The translations under genes were made by a program, and so were the position numbers. A DNA stretch of 64,000 nucleotides from Lachnospiraceae bacterium (GTDB lineage: Bacteria; Bacillota; Clostridia; Lachnospirales; Lachnospiraceae), in NCBI GenBank assembly GCA_016281555.1, contig JAEEIV010000033.1, forward strand, positions 1 through 64,000. Direction: 5' to 3'. Positions 34,338 to 42,156 of the stretch are shown here, piece after piece (position 1 is the stretch's first letter; each line of letters opens with the position of its first letter). Under the pieces are notes generated by a model. That model was given only the letters and a program-made list of their open reading frames with translations, was not told the origin of the DNA and made no database searches.

Positions 34338-35390
34338 ATGGCTATCGTAACGATCGTCGGCGCGGGCATGATGGGTTCCGCGCTTGCCTTCCCGGCGAGG
34401 GAAAACGGCAATGAAGTCAGGCTCGTAGGAACGCCTTTGGACCGGGAGATCATTGAGACCTGCCGGAAAACGAACCGGCACCCGAAGTTTGAAAAGGACT
34501 TTCCGGACGGCGTCGGGTTTTTCCAGATCGAAGAGATGGAAAACGCCCTGAAGGGCGCCGACGTGATGATTGGCGGCGTCTCGAGTTTCGGCGTGGACTG
34601 GTTCGGAGAGTACGTGCTGCCGAAGGTACCGGAGTCATTGCCGGTGCTGTCCGTCACGAAGGGACTATTGGACACGGAGGACGACCGGCTGCTTTGCTAT
34701 CCGGAAGTCTGGGAACAGCGCCTTGAGAAAACGGGGAAGAAGGTCTGCCTGAACGCGATCGGCGGTCCGTGCACGAGCTATGAACTCGTCGCGCACGACC
34801 AGACCGAAGTCACGTTCTGCGGCAGGGACCTTTCCGTGCTTCGGAAACTGAAGGCGATCATGCAGACCGACTATTACCACATCAGCATTTCGACCGACGT
34901 GGTGGGCATTGAGAGCGCGGTGGCGTTGAAGAACGGCTACGCGCTCGGCATCGCATTGACCGTCGGTTTAAATCAGAAGGCGTTCGGTTTGGACAGTGTG
35001 CTTCATTACAATTCGCAGGCGGCCGTCTTCGGTCAGGCCGTAAAAGAGATGTCGCGCCTTCTCGATTTCCAGGGCGCCGGGACGCTCCACAATCTTTCCG
35101 TCGGCGCCGGCGACCTGTACGTCACCGTATACGGCGGACGGACGAGACTCGTGGGGATCCTGCTCGGACGCGGGATGAACATTGACGAAGCAAGAGAAGA
35201 ACTGAAGGGCGTCACGCTGGAGTCGCTCGTCGTGGCGGTGAGAGTGGCCCGCGTCGTGAAACGGGAAGTCGCGAAAGGAAAACTCGCGAAGGAAGATTTC
35301 CCGCTTTTGCTTCACATTGACGAGATCCTGACGGACAAAAAGGCCGTGAACATCCCGTGGGAAGCGTTTACCGGAGAGTACGAGAAATGA
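34338..35390 (+). CDS. NAD(P)-dependent glycerol-3-phosphate dehydrogenase-like protein
   Basis: The protein has 350 residues. N-terminal Rossmann site VTIVGAGMMGSALAFPA, mid-protein VLSVTKGL, AIGGPCTSYELVA, and the catalytic-type Lys region SAVALKNGYALGIALTVG. These resemble GpsA, which makes sn-glycerol 3-phosphate for phospholipid synthesis. The N-terminal cofactor site differs from the common GxGxxGTA pattern, and the substrate-binding GGPS of GpsA is GGPC here. It could be the main GpsA or a paralogue with another ketone substrate. The 3' end overlaps the CPBP gene by four bases (ATGA). Confidence 0.78.
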   Translation: MAIVTIVGAGMMGSALAFPARENGNEVRLVGTPLDREIIETCRKTNRHPKFEKDFPDGVGFFQIEEMENALKGADVMIGGVSSFGVDWFGEYVLPKVPESLPVLSVTKGLLDTEDDRLLCYPEVWEQRLEKTGKKVCLNAIGGPCTSYELVAHDQTEVTFCGRDLSVLRKLKAIMQTDYYHISISTDVVGIESAVALKNGYALGIALTVGLNQKAFGLDSVLHYNSQAAVFGQAVKEMSRLLDFQGAGTLHNLSVGAGDLYVTVYGGRTRLVGILLGRGMNIDEAREELKGVTLESLVVAVRVARVVKREVAKGKLAKEDFPLLLHIDEILTDKKAVNIPWEAFTGEYEK

Positions 35391-36511
35391 TGAGAAAGAC
35401 TTATTCAAGAGTCGGGTTTTCCGTCGTGGCACTGTACGGCGTCATGTCCGTCGTCACTGCGGTGATTCTCCTGGTGATCATGTTCGGAGTGCTTTTCACG
35501 AACTTCTCTGAACTGCTTCTGATGATCAGAAACATGGGCCCGCAGGATGCGTTTAACTTGTTCTTTAATGAGAAATACACGGATCTGGTGCTGCTTGGTT
35601 CGACCCTTGGCTCTGCCGTAGGAATGGGCGCAGGCCTTCTCGTGATGCGCGCGATCTTAAAGAAACCGGAAGCGCAGATCGAACAGAGAGATCTTACGGC
35701 GACGGAGTTGCTGCTGCTGATCCTTTCGGCGTTCGGCCTTTGGGGACTGGGTGCACTCATCGGAAACATTCCGGAATTCTTCGGCGTCCTGTCATTGGAC
35801 CTGACCGCGAAGGATCCGTACATTACGCTGTTCTTCTGCATTTATGCGGTGCTCGGCGCGCCGGTGCTCGAAGAACTCGCGTTCCGGAAACTCATTCTGG
35901 ACCGGGTCCATCCGTACGGCGAACTGATCGGTGCCCTGACCTCCGCTTTGTTGTTTGGACTGTTCCACGGCAATGCGGCGCAGTTCCCACTGGCCTTCGG
36001 CTTCGGGATCGTTTCGTCACTCGTGTATTTGAAAACCGGGAAGATTTCTTACAGCATCCTTTTGCATATGCTGATCAATCTGATGGGGACGTCTCCGGAA
36101 CTGTTTGGCCTGCTCCACATTGACATTACGATCCCGTGGTACGTGATCGCCGGTGCGCTGATGACGGCAGGACTTATCGTCTGGTTCCTGAAACGGAAAG
36201 AGGAGTTGTTTGTATTTCACCGGTCGGCGGTTCCGGATGCGAACCGTCAGGCGTTTAAGAACCCCGGAATGCTGGTCGCCGTGATCGGAGGACTGGCTAC
36301 GGTCGGCGTCACCGAAATATCGCTGCTTTTCAGCGCGTTCATGTCGTATCTTCCCGAACAGATCAGCTCGAGACCGCTCGTCCGGCTGATCCCGATCACG
36401 GCCGTCGTGATCATCGTCGTCATGGTGCTGACGCGTTCCCGGAAGAGGACGGATCCTGAGAGGACGGAACTTCCGGAACCGGATCCTTTTTCCGGTTCCC
36501 CGGACGTTTGA
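35387..36511 (+). CDS. CPBP-family intramembrane metalloprotease
   Basis: The protein has about 374 residues and eight or so membrane helices. The start (ATG 35387 or the ATG at 35390) overlaps the previous stop codon. Three CPBP motifs lie in order: EELAFRKLIL, LLFGLFHGNAAQ and HMLINLMG, giving the catalytic Glu/Glu, His and His-Asn of the Abi/CAAX-processing-type proteases. Family members process membrane or bacteriocin-like substrates; none is identified. The last 92 bases are shared, antisense, with the metallophosphoesterase gene on the minus strand. Confidence 0.9.
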   Translation: MMRKTYSRVGFSVVALYGVMSVVTAVILLVIMFGVLFTNFSELLLMIRNMGPQDAFNLFFNEKYTDLVLLGSTLGSAVGMGAGLLVMRAILKKPEAQIEQRDLTATELLLLILSAFGLWGLGALIGNIPEFFGVLSLDLTAKDPYITLFFCIYAVLGAPVLEELAFRKLILDRVHPYGELIGALTSALLFGLFHGNAAQFPLAFGFGIVSSLVYLKTGKISYSILLHMLINLMGTSPELFGLLHIDITIPWYVIAGALMTAGLIVWFLKRKEELFVFHRSAVPDANRQAFKNPGMLVAVIGGLATVGVTEISLLFSAFMSYLPEQISSRPLVRLIPITAVVIIVVMVLTRSRKRTDPERTELPEPDPFSGSPDV

Positions 36512-37121
36512 CGCACGGCAATGCTTCGTCCGGAATGTCGATCTCGTACTTATCGTAGCCGTTGATGATCACGGTCTCGCCCCGCGTATCCGTACGCTTG
36601 AAGCCGTGACCGTAATTCCCGTGCACGTGTCCGTGCAGGAAATACTTCGGATGATACCGGTCAATGAGGTCGGTGAAGCATTGAAAACCGCGGTGCGCCG
36701 GGTCTTCCTGGTCGTTGATCCCGGCAGCGGGAGAGTGAGTCAGCAGAATATCAAAACCCTTTTTACGGCGGATCTTGAGCCAGAGTTTCGAGATCCGTCG
36801 TTTCATTTCTTCTTCCGTGTACATGCAGGGGCCGGGTTTGTAGCGCATGGAACCGCCGAGACCGAGGATCCGTAAGCCCCGGAATTCAAAGATGCGGCCG
36901 TCGATCTCCGTACAGCCTTCAGGCGGACATTTCTGATAATTCCGGTCGTGGTTCCCGTGTACGTACAGGACTTCCGCATGCGACATCGTGGCGAGGAAGG
37001 AAAGGTATTCCGGCTTCAGATCGCCGCAGGAGAGAATGAGGTCATACTTATTCAGCATGCCCGGCTCGAAGAAATCCCAGATTTTTCTGTTTTCATGATC
37101 GGATACGACGAGGATCTTCAT
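36420..37121 (-). CDS. Calcineurin-like metallophosphoesterase
   Basis: The protein has 233 residues. VVSDHENRKIWDFF, SCGDLKPEYLSFL, VHGNHDRNYQK, LLTHSPAAGIND and FLHGHVHGNYG hold the metal ligands of the family. The substrate is unknown; the size suits a YfcE-like or nucleotide phosphodiesterase. The start codon overlaps the end of the ParB-like/BMP gene by four bases (minus strand), so the two are co-transcribed. Its Pro/Ser-rich C-terminal tail of about 30 residues is encoded by DNA that also encodes the tail of the CPBP protease, on the other strand. Confidence 0.88.
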   Translation of the reverse strand: MKILVVSDHENRKIWDFFEPGMLNKYDLILSCGDLKPEYLSFLATMSHAEVLYVHGNHDRNYQKCPPEGCTEIDGRIFEFRGLRILGLGGSMRYKPGPCMYTEEEMKRRISKLWLKIRRKKGFDILLTHSPAAGINDQEDPAHRGFQCFTDLIDRYHPKYFLHGHVHGNYGHGFKRTDTRGETVIINGYDKYEIDIPDEALPCVKRPGNRKKDPVPEVPSSQDPSSSGNASAP

Positions 37122-39055
37122 TCGGTTTCTCCCGGAACGGGTTCCGTTTCCCGGTCCTGTTCCTCTACGCTCATCGTGGCACGCCCTTCCTCATCAAGGG
37201 CCTCGACCGGCGGGATCCGTCCGACGACGTTGTCCATGAGCCAGTCAATGGAAGTCAGTTCTTCCGGCGTCAGCACGTGATCCGGATCACTGTTTTCGAT
37301 CCCGTTCTGCGACCGGAGCACGCCTTTAAAAATCTGCAGGGAACTGTTCCGGATGCTTTCCTGCAGGAAGGAGATGAATTTCACGGTTTCCGCCGGAAGA
37401 TGGCGGCTGACGACGAGATCGATCACGTCGGATTCCATGCCCCACCAGTAGTTCAATGCCCTTTGTCCGCTCTTTTTGTCCTGATCTTCGAAATTCCCGT
37501 TCTGGATGCCGGCGATCAGCTTCCGGTAGAGAATGCCCCAGTTGATGATCGGCATGGCGAGATTCGTGAGACTGCCGTCCACCTCGGTCTCGTAGAGGCC
37601 GAATTCCCTGGAAAAGGAAGAGGGCGTGATGAGTTCTCTGCCCGAAATAATGCGGATGCCATTGTTCCGGAAGAAAGAAACGGCGTCGCTCCCGGTTTCG
37701 GAAGTCCATTGGAGATAGACTTTCGCGGTCGGGTTCACCGCCTTCACACCGAGGGCGAAGGCATTGACGTTCACCAGGTTCACGGGGATCGGATAGGTCG
37801 AAAGATAACCGACTTTCCCGTTGTCCGTGAGGATGCCGGCCAGAATGCCGCTGAGATACTTCGCCTCATAGATCCTCGCGTCGTAGGAACGGATGTACCG
37901 GTGGGCCGCATTCATCGTGCAGGTGAAAAAACGGACCTTCGGATGGCGGACCGCCGCCTTCAGGCAGGGATTCATGAAATTCCGCGCCGTGGCGAAGATG
38001 ACGTCCGCACCTCCCTGCACGGCCTTCTCCAATACGTCCTCGGCCTCGTTCACCGGGTCCACGTTTTCGTATTTGACGGTTTCGATCTCGTCGGACAACG
38101 TGTCCTCCAGATAGAGCCTGCCGAGTTCATGCCCGTAGGTCCAGGCGGAGTCTTCGGGCTTCCGGTTATACAAGAACGCGACCTTCATTTTTTTGTCGGA
38201 ACCAAAAAGCCTGCCGAACAGCGTCTTCTTCGGCGCATCCTCCGCCTCCATCAGGTATTCCACGGTGTCGTTCGACCGGAGCATGAGCAGCTCTTCGCGG
38301 ATCGCCGGGAGTTCTTCCCGGATGACGTCAGGCACCTTCGACAAAGACTCTTTGTAGCCGTAAATCTTAAGATAAGCAAGGTAAGCGTCCGGAACGGGGA
38401 TCTTTCCGTCCTGATTCCAGGAAAGGTTCCGGAAAGCGGTGAAGAAGCGCGCGTAGGACGTGTGGAGATCGGAACGTTCCTCGTCCGACCAGGTCTCATC
38501 AGGCTCCTTTCCCGCGAGTTTTAGGAATTCCGCGTACGAGCCCGGACGGGAGAAGACGAGATAGTTCGCAGGGCAATGCTTGTAGAACGCCAGGTATTCG
38601 TAGTAAACGCGGTTTTCAGGAGCGTCGGTGCGCTCCGGAACGAGGCGGGTCACGATGCCGGGGATCGTCGGTGCGCCGAAGTACTTCAGCACGCTCACCC
38701 GTTTGTTTCCCTCCAGTATGTAGTACCGGTTCATGTATTCGTAGGCCTTCACGGGTTCGCGGATGCCTTCTTCGAGGTGCGCCGCGCAAAGGTTGCTCCA
38801 CTTGGAGGCAAATTCCGTGTTTCCCGCAAGCAGCGGCATGAAGTTCGGTGCGAACGCCGTCCGCCGTCCGGCCGTGTACGTGCCCTTGATCGCATCGGAA
38901 GGGATCTCGGTCAGGCCGAGACGCGTTTCCGCCACGATGGTTTCGTGACTGATGAGTTCCTCCAGCACCTGGAGGTAAGGATATTCGCCGCGGGAGAGCG
39001 CCTCCCGGTAGGCTTTTTCACCGAGCTTCAGTGCCCGGAGGTATTCTTCGTTCAT
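37118..39055 (-). CDS. Fusion of ParB-like domain and BMP/PnrA-type solute-binding domain, no signal peptide
   Basis: The protein has 645 residues. Residues 1-270 begin MNEEYLRALKLGEKAY with no signal peptide or lipobox. Near residue 115 lies YYILEGNKRVSVLKYFG, the G-N-K/H-R motif of ParB/sulfiredoxin-like domains. From about residue 290 (KMKVAFLYNRKPEDSAWTYGHELGR) a BMP-family periplasmic-binding-type domain follows, with VIFATARNFMNPCLKAA and GKVGYLSTYPIPVNLVNVNAFALG, which usually binds nucleosides outside the cell. Without export it would act in the cytoplasm, possibly sensing a nucleoside and controlling something through the ParB-like part; that is inference. It is in an operon with a phosphoesterase. 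Confidence 0.82.
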   Translation of the reverse strand: MNEEYLRALKLGEKAYREALSRGEYPYLQVLEELISHETIVAETRLGLTEIPSDAIKGTYTAGRRTAFAPNFMPLLAGNTEFASKWSNLCAAHLEEGIREPVKAYEYMNRYYILEGNKRVSVLKYFGAPTIPGIVTRLVPERTDAPENRVYYEYLAFYKHCPANYLVFSRPGSYAEFLKLAGKEPDETWSDEERSDLHTSYARFFTAFRNLSWNQDGKIPVPDAYLAYLKIYGYKESLSKVPDVIREELPAIREELLMLRSNDTVEYLMEAEDAPKKTLFGRLFGSDKKMKVAFLYNRKPEDSAWTYGHELGRLYLEDTLSDEIETVKYENVDPVNEAEDVLEKAVQGGADVIFATARNFMNPCLKAAVRHPKVRFFTCTMNAAHRYIRSYDARIYEAKYLSGILAGILTDNGKVGYLSTYPIPVNLVNVNAFALGVKAVNPTAKVYLQWTSETGSDAVSFFRNNGIRIISGRELITPSSFSREFGLYETEVDGSLTNLAMPIINWGILYRKLIAGIQNGNFEDQDKKSGQRALNYWWGMESDVIDLVVSRHLPAETVKFISFLQESIRNSSLQIFKGVLRSQNGIENSDPDHVLTPEELTSIDWLMDNVVGRIPPVEALDEEGRATMSVEEQDRETEPVPGETE

Positions 39056-39127
39056 ACAGGGTCCCCTGTCCGTCGGTTTTTCATTGCAATGATTATACCA
39101 TAAAACCGTGATGAATGAAAGTCATCA

Positions 39128-39156
39128 TTGACTTTTTACGGCAGAATCCATATAAT
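39128..39156 (+). promoter_or_regulatory. Promoter of the HEAT-repeat gene
   Basis: TTGACT and a perfect TATAAT are separated by 17 bases, 62 bases before the start codon. A minus-strand TATAAT (complement of 39092-39097) may start the ParB-like/BMP operon. Confidence 0.75.
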
Positions 39157-39217
39157 AAAAGTGATAAATGAATCATCCCGCGCGAGTTCGGGCGATATTA
39201 CGAAAGGAAGTTGCATC

Positions 39218-39559
39218 ATGGGGAAGAAGAGAGCTAAATTCGAAAAACTGGCGGCGAAGAAAAAGATCGGCGCGATCGCGAGAAACCTGAAGTCGAAAGA
39301 TGCCGAAACCCGGCTGGATGCGATTTACGGACTGGGACTTTGCGGCGGGGAAGATGCGATCAATCTGCTGACGAACTGGTCGTATTCCAAAGACCCGAAG
39401 GAAAGGGAGACGGCGATCCGTGCGCTCGCCAACTGCGGAAAGGGATACAGCATCACGCACATGAGCGATCAGCTGTCCGGAGAGACCGATCCGCTCGTCC
39501 GCGAGGCGATCAAGGAGTCGATCGCAGCGATCAGGGACAGGATCAAGGAAAAAGAGTAA
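39218..39559 (+). CDS. Small HEAT-repeat protein
   Basis: The protein has 113 residues. ATG 39218 follows GGAAG by about seven bases. A Lys-rich start (MGKKRAKFEKLAAKKKIG) is followed by two to three HEAT-like helical pairs: ARNLKSKDAETRLDAIYGLGLCG, then NWSYSKDPKERETAIRALANCG, then LSGETDPLVREAIKESIAAIR. Such repeats bind other proteins or phycobilin-type partners; no partner is known here. It is a single-gene unit between a promoter and a terminator shared with the convergent regulator gene. Confidence 0.82.
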   Translation: MGKKRAKFEKLAAKKKIGAIARNLKSKDAETRLDAIYGLGLCGGEDAINLLTNWSYSKDPKERETAIRALANCGKGYSITHMSDQLSGETDPLVREAIKESIAAIRDRIKEKE

Positions 39560-39588
39560 TACGGTCCGAAAGGCCTTTCAAAGAAAAA

Positions 39589-39625
39589 AACGGGATCTGC
39601 CGAAGAGACAGGTCCCGTTCTTTTT
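39589..39625. terminator. Bidirectional terminator
   Basis: AACGGGATCTG (39589-39599) pairs with CAGGTCCCGTT (39609-39619), with T-runs on one side and A-runs on the other. It serves the HEAT gene and the convergent regulator gene. Confidence 0.9.
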
Positions 39626-39968
39626 ATTCCTGGTGAAGCAATGCGTTCAGTATGGTTGCGGCGGTGCGTTTCATGCGTTCATCGGACCGGTTCAGCGTTT
39701 CGACGAGATCGGTGAGTTCATAACTTTCCGCACCGCTTTCCTCACCGAGCAGCACGGCGTCGGGACTGACCTTCAGCACGCGGCATATGGCGATCAGCGT
39801 GCCGATGCGCATGTTGCTTTCTCCGCGCTCTATGTCCGCATAGGTCCGTAAGGAAATGTTCGCCCCTTCCGCCACATCGAACTGGCTGAGTCTGAGATCG
39901 GTGCGGTATTTCAAAAGACGGGCTCCGATTCTGACGAGATCGAAATCATAAGTTTCCGCAGCCTGCAT
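39624..39968 (-). CDS. XRE-family helix-turn-helix regulator
   Basis: The protein has 114 residues. ATG 39968 follows AAAGGAG by seven bases; an upstream in-frame start at 40019 lacks one. The HTH lies at about residues 11-66: RIGARLLKYRTDLRLSQFDVAEGANISLRTYADIERGE. The rest is a helical tail. Such regulators bind short operators; its target is unknown. It sits alone next to the divergently placed HEAT gene, and the ApbE gene begins further along on the same strand. Confidence 0.85.
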   Translation of the reverse strand: MQAAETYDFDLVRIGARLLKYRTDLRLSQFDVAEGANISLRTYADIERGESNMRIGTLIAICRVLKVSPDAVLLGEESGAESYELTDLVETLNRSDERMKRTAATILNALLHQE

Positions 39969-40111
39969 AATAAAACTCCTTTCCCAGGCGGAACTATGGT
40001 TCCGTTGCATAAGTATCATAATAGATACGATATGCGTTTACAAGGAACTAAAGTGCCTATCAAAAGGAATTACTATGCAGTTTACCGGAGGTTTGGAGAG
40101 GTTGGAAACGG

Positions 40112-41158
40112 TCACTCGATTTTCCGGATCTGTTTTTCTTCGTTCACGAAAATGACCCGCACTTCTGAAAAACGGAGAAGGAGTTCTTTCGATTTTTCCT
40201 CCCCGAGAACGAAGCAGGCGGTGGACAGGGCGTCCGCCGTCATGGAATCAGATGACACGACCGAAACGGAGAGAAGCCCGTTCCGGACCGGACGCCCCGT
40301 TCTGGCGTCTAAAATGTGGTGATAAAGGACGTTTTCCGCATAGAAGCACCGTTCATATGTCCCACTCGTCACGAGGCTGTAATCGGCCAAATAAAGCGTT
40401 GCAAGAGGCGTTTCGGACTCCGGGTCACGGATCCCGATTGCGAACAGTCCTTTTTGGGGTGATGAGCTGAACTGCTGCCCCGAAGCGCCGTATTTGTCGC
40501 CGATGAGCAGGACGTTTCCGCCGAGGTTCAGGATCGCCCGTTTCACGCCGGCGTTCATGAGTTCCTCTTTCATCCGGTCCGCAACGTATCCCTTCGCGAT
40601 CGCTCCGAGATCGATCTTCAGTCCCGCGTCGAGTTTGGTCACGGTGCGGTTTTCTTCGTCCAGCACCACCTTTTCATATCCCGTGTGGGCGAGGAGTTCT
40701 TCCAGTTCCTCATCGGAGGGTACGCGATGCGTTCCTGTGAAATCGTACAGATCCGAAATGCCGCCGAGGGTGCAGTCGAACGCGCCGTCCGTCCATTCCG
40801 AGATCTGCCATGCGGTTTTCATTACGGTGAAGAGATCTTCGGAGACCGGCACGGCAATGTTCGTCGATGCATTGAGCGCGGAAAGCTCGCTTTCCGGATC
40901 CGTTCTCGAAAAGATGCGCTCGTATTCCGCAAGGGAAGCCAACGCACGATCCACGGCTTCCCTGTCTTTCCCGTCATAATAGGTGACCGAGATCACCGTG
41001 TTCAGAGCAAACACGGTGCGCGTCTTTTCTGCGGGAACGGTTTCGCAGGAGGCGAGGAGCAGGCCGGAAAGGAGAAGGAACGACGGGAGAAGCAGAAAAG
41101 CGGCCCGCCTGAAGCCGGCCTTTCTTATTGTCGTGATCTTATTCCTGCTTCTTTGCAT
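40112..41158 (-). CDS. apbE: FAD:protein FMN transferase (ApbE), lipoprotein
   Basis: The protein has 348 residues. The start is set at ATG 41158 (MQRSRNKITTI); an in-frame ATG at 41194 adds 12 residues. A signal peptide ends in LLLASC, a lipobox, so it faces outside the membrane. ApbE covalently attaches FMN to Thr of flavoproteins. Diagnostic parts: FALNTVISVTYYDG, ALSRG-like DGAFDCTLGGISDLY, and LKIDLGAIAKGYVADRM with the FAD-binding region. The gene is divergent from the NusG-II/Gx-transporter pair, forming an electron-transfer-like module without visible FMN-acceptor partner in this window. Confidence 0.93.
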   Translation of the reverse strand: MQRSRNKITTIRKAGFRRAAFLLLPSFLLLSGLLLASCETVPAEKTRTVFALNTVISVTYYDGKDREAVDRALASLAEYERIFSRTDPESELSALNASTNIAVPVSEDLFTVMKTAWQISEWTDGAFDCTLGGISDLYDFTGTHRVPSDEELEELLAHTGYEKVVLDEENRTVTKLDAGLKIDLGAIAKGYVADRMKEELMNAGVKRAILNLGGNVLLIGDKYGASGQQFSSSPQKGLFAIGIRDPESETPLATLYLADYSLVTSGTYERCFYAENVLYHHILDARTGRPVRNGLLSVSVVSSDSMTADALSTACFVLGEEKSKELLLRFSEVRVIFVNEEKQIRKIE

Positions 41159-41188
41159 CGTATCCCTGTCCTTCGTACTGCTTCGCCG

Positions 41189-41217
41189 TTGCATTTCCGG
41201 GCGTGATTTGGTATAAT
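41189..41217 (+). promoter_or_regulatory. Promoter of the NusG-II/Gx operon
   Basis: TTGCAT and a perfect TATAAT are separated by 17 bases, between the divergent apbE and the plus-strand operon. Confidence 0.7.
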
Positions 41218-41284
41218 AACATTATCTGTGGGCATATGTCCTTCCAAGGGCATTATCGCACAATCGAAAGGAAAAAGCAACAAC

Positions 41285-41650
41285 GTGAAACTTCGGGCGG
41301 CGGTCAAAAAATACAAAAACGATCTCCTTCTGATCGGGGGACTTCTCGTGATCGTCGCCGCAGCGTTCCTGGTCCTGCTTTCCGTAAAGAAAGCGGGGCG
41401 GTCCGTGACGGTCGAAATGAACGGCGAAACCGTCCGGACATTCGATCTTTCGGAAGACGTGACGTACCCGGTCGTGACGGAGGCGGGAGAAAACGTGCTG
41501 GTCATCCGCGGAGGCGAAGCGTGGATCGAGTCGGCGGATTGCCGCGACAAGGTCTGCGTGCACCGTGGGAAAGTCCGGAATGCGGGGGAGACGATTATCT
41601 GTCTTCCTCACAAACTGGTCGTGACGGTCCGGGCGGGAGGTGACGAATGA
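41285..41650 (+). CDS. NusG domain II-containing membrane-anchored protein (EetA-like)
   Basis: The protein has 121 residues from a GTG at 41285 (an AAAGGA lies 12 bases upstream; the start is not certain). One membrane helix (LLLIGGLLVIVAAAFLVLL) is followed by a small extracytoplasmic beta domain: SVTVEMNGETVRTFDLSED, IRGGEAWIESADCRDKVCVH, and the family motif ETIICLPHKLVVTVR. Proteins like this stand next to the Gx-transporter and ApbE genes in electron-transfer loci of other Bacillota (EetA/EetB; from memory). It overlaps the next gene by four bases (ATGA). Confidence 0.82.
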   Translation: MKLRAAVKKYKNDLLLIGGLLVIVAAAFLVLLSVKKAGRSVTVEMNGETVRTFDLSEDVTYPVVTEAGENVLVIRGGEAWIESADCRDKVCVHRGKVRNAGETIICLPHKLVVTVRAGGDE

Positions 41651-42138
41651 GCGGAAGGAGACTCGCTTATCTCGGTATATTCCTCGGGCTCGCAATGATC
41701 CTCTCGTACGTGGAGACGCTGATCCCGCTGTCCGCCGTGGTGCCGGGCATGAAGATCGGCCTCGCAAATGTCGTGACGGTTTTTCTTCTGTACAGATTCC
41801 GCTGGTTCGAGGCGTTTCTCGTTTCCTTCATCAGGGTGATCCTGTCCGCATTGCTGTTCGGATCGCTGATGAGTTTTCTGTTTTCCACGGCCGGCTTTCT
41901 CGTCAGCTTTCTGGCGATGCTGCTTCTCAAGAAGACCGGTAAGTTCAGGACCGTTTCCGTCTCCGTGACGGGCGGCGTCCTGCACAATACCGCGCAGATC
42001 CTTACGGCGGCGGCCGTGCTGGGATCCGGCGCGATCATCGGCTATCTGCCGGTGCTGTTCCTCGTGGGCATCGTGACCGGGGCCGTCATCGGCCTGCTTT
42101 CCGGGATCCTCATCCGGACGGTCCCGCTCAAAATGTAA
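41647..42138 (+). CDS. Gx transporter family / heptaprenyl diphosphate synthase component I-like (EetB-like)
   Basis: The protein has 163 residues and five or so membrane helices: LGIFLGLAMILSYVETLIPL, then GMKIGLANVVTVFLLY (the Gx-type motif), then SALLFGSLMSFLFSTAGFLVSF and a C-terminal GIVTGAVIGLLSGIL. It belongs to a family named for a heptaprenyl synthase subunit, but these short proteins more resemble ECF-type S components. It starts with ATGA overlap on the NusG-II gene, so they are translated together. In other genomes the pair co-occurs with ApbE. Confidence 0.85.
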   Translation: MSGRRLAYLGIFLGLAMILSYVETLIPLSAVVPGMKIGLANVVTVFLLYRFRWFEAFLVSFIRVILSALLFGSLMSFLFSTAGFLVSFLAMLLLKKTGKFRTVSVSVTGGVLHNTAQILTAAAVLGSGAIIGYLPVLFLVGIVTGAVIGLLSGILIRTVPLKM

Positions 42139-42156
42139 CGGAGTAGATCGGTCAGC

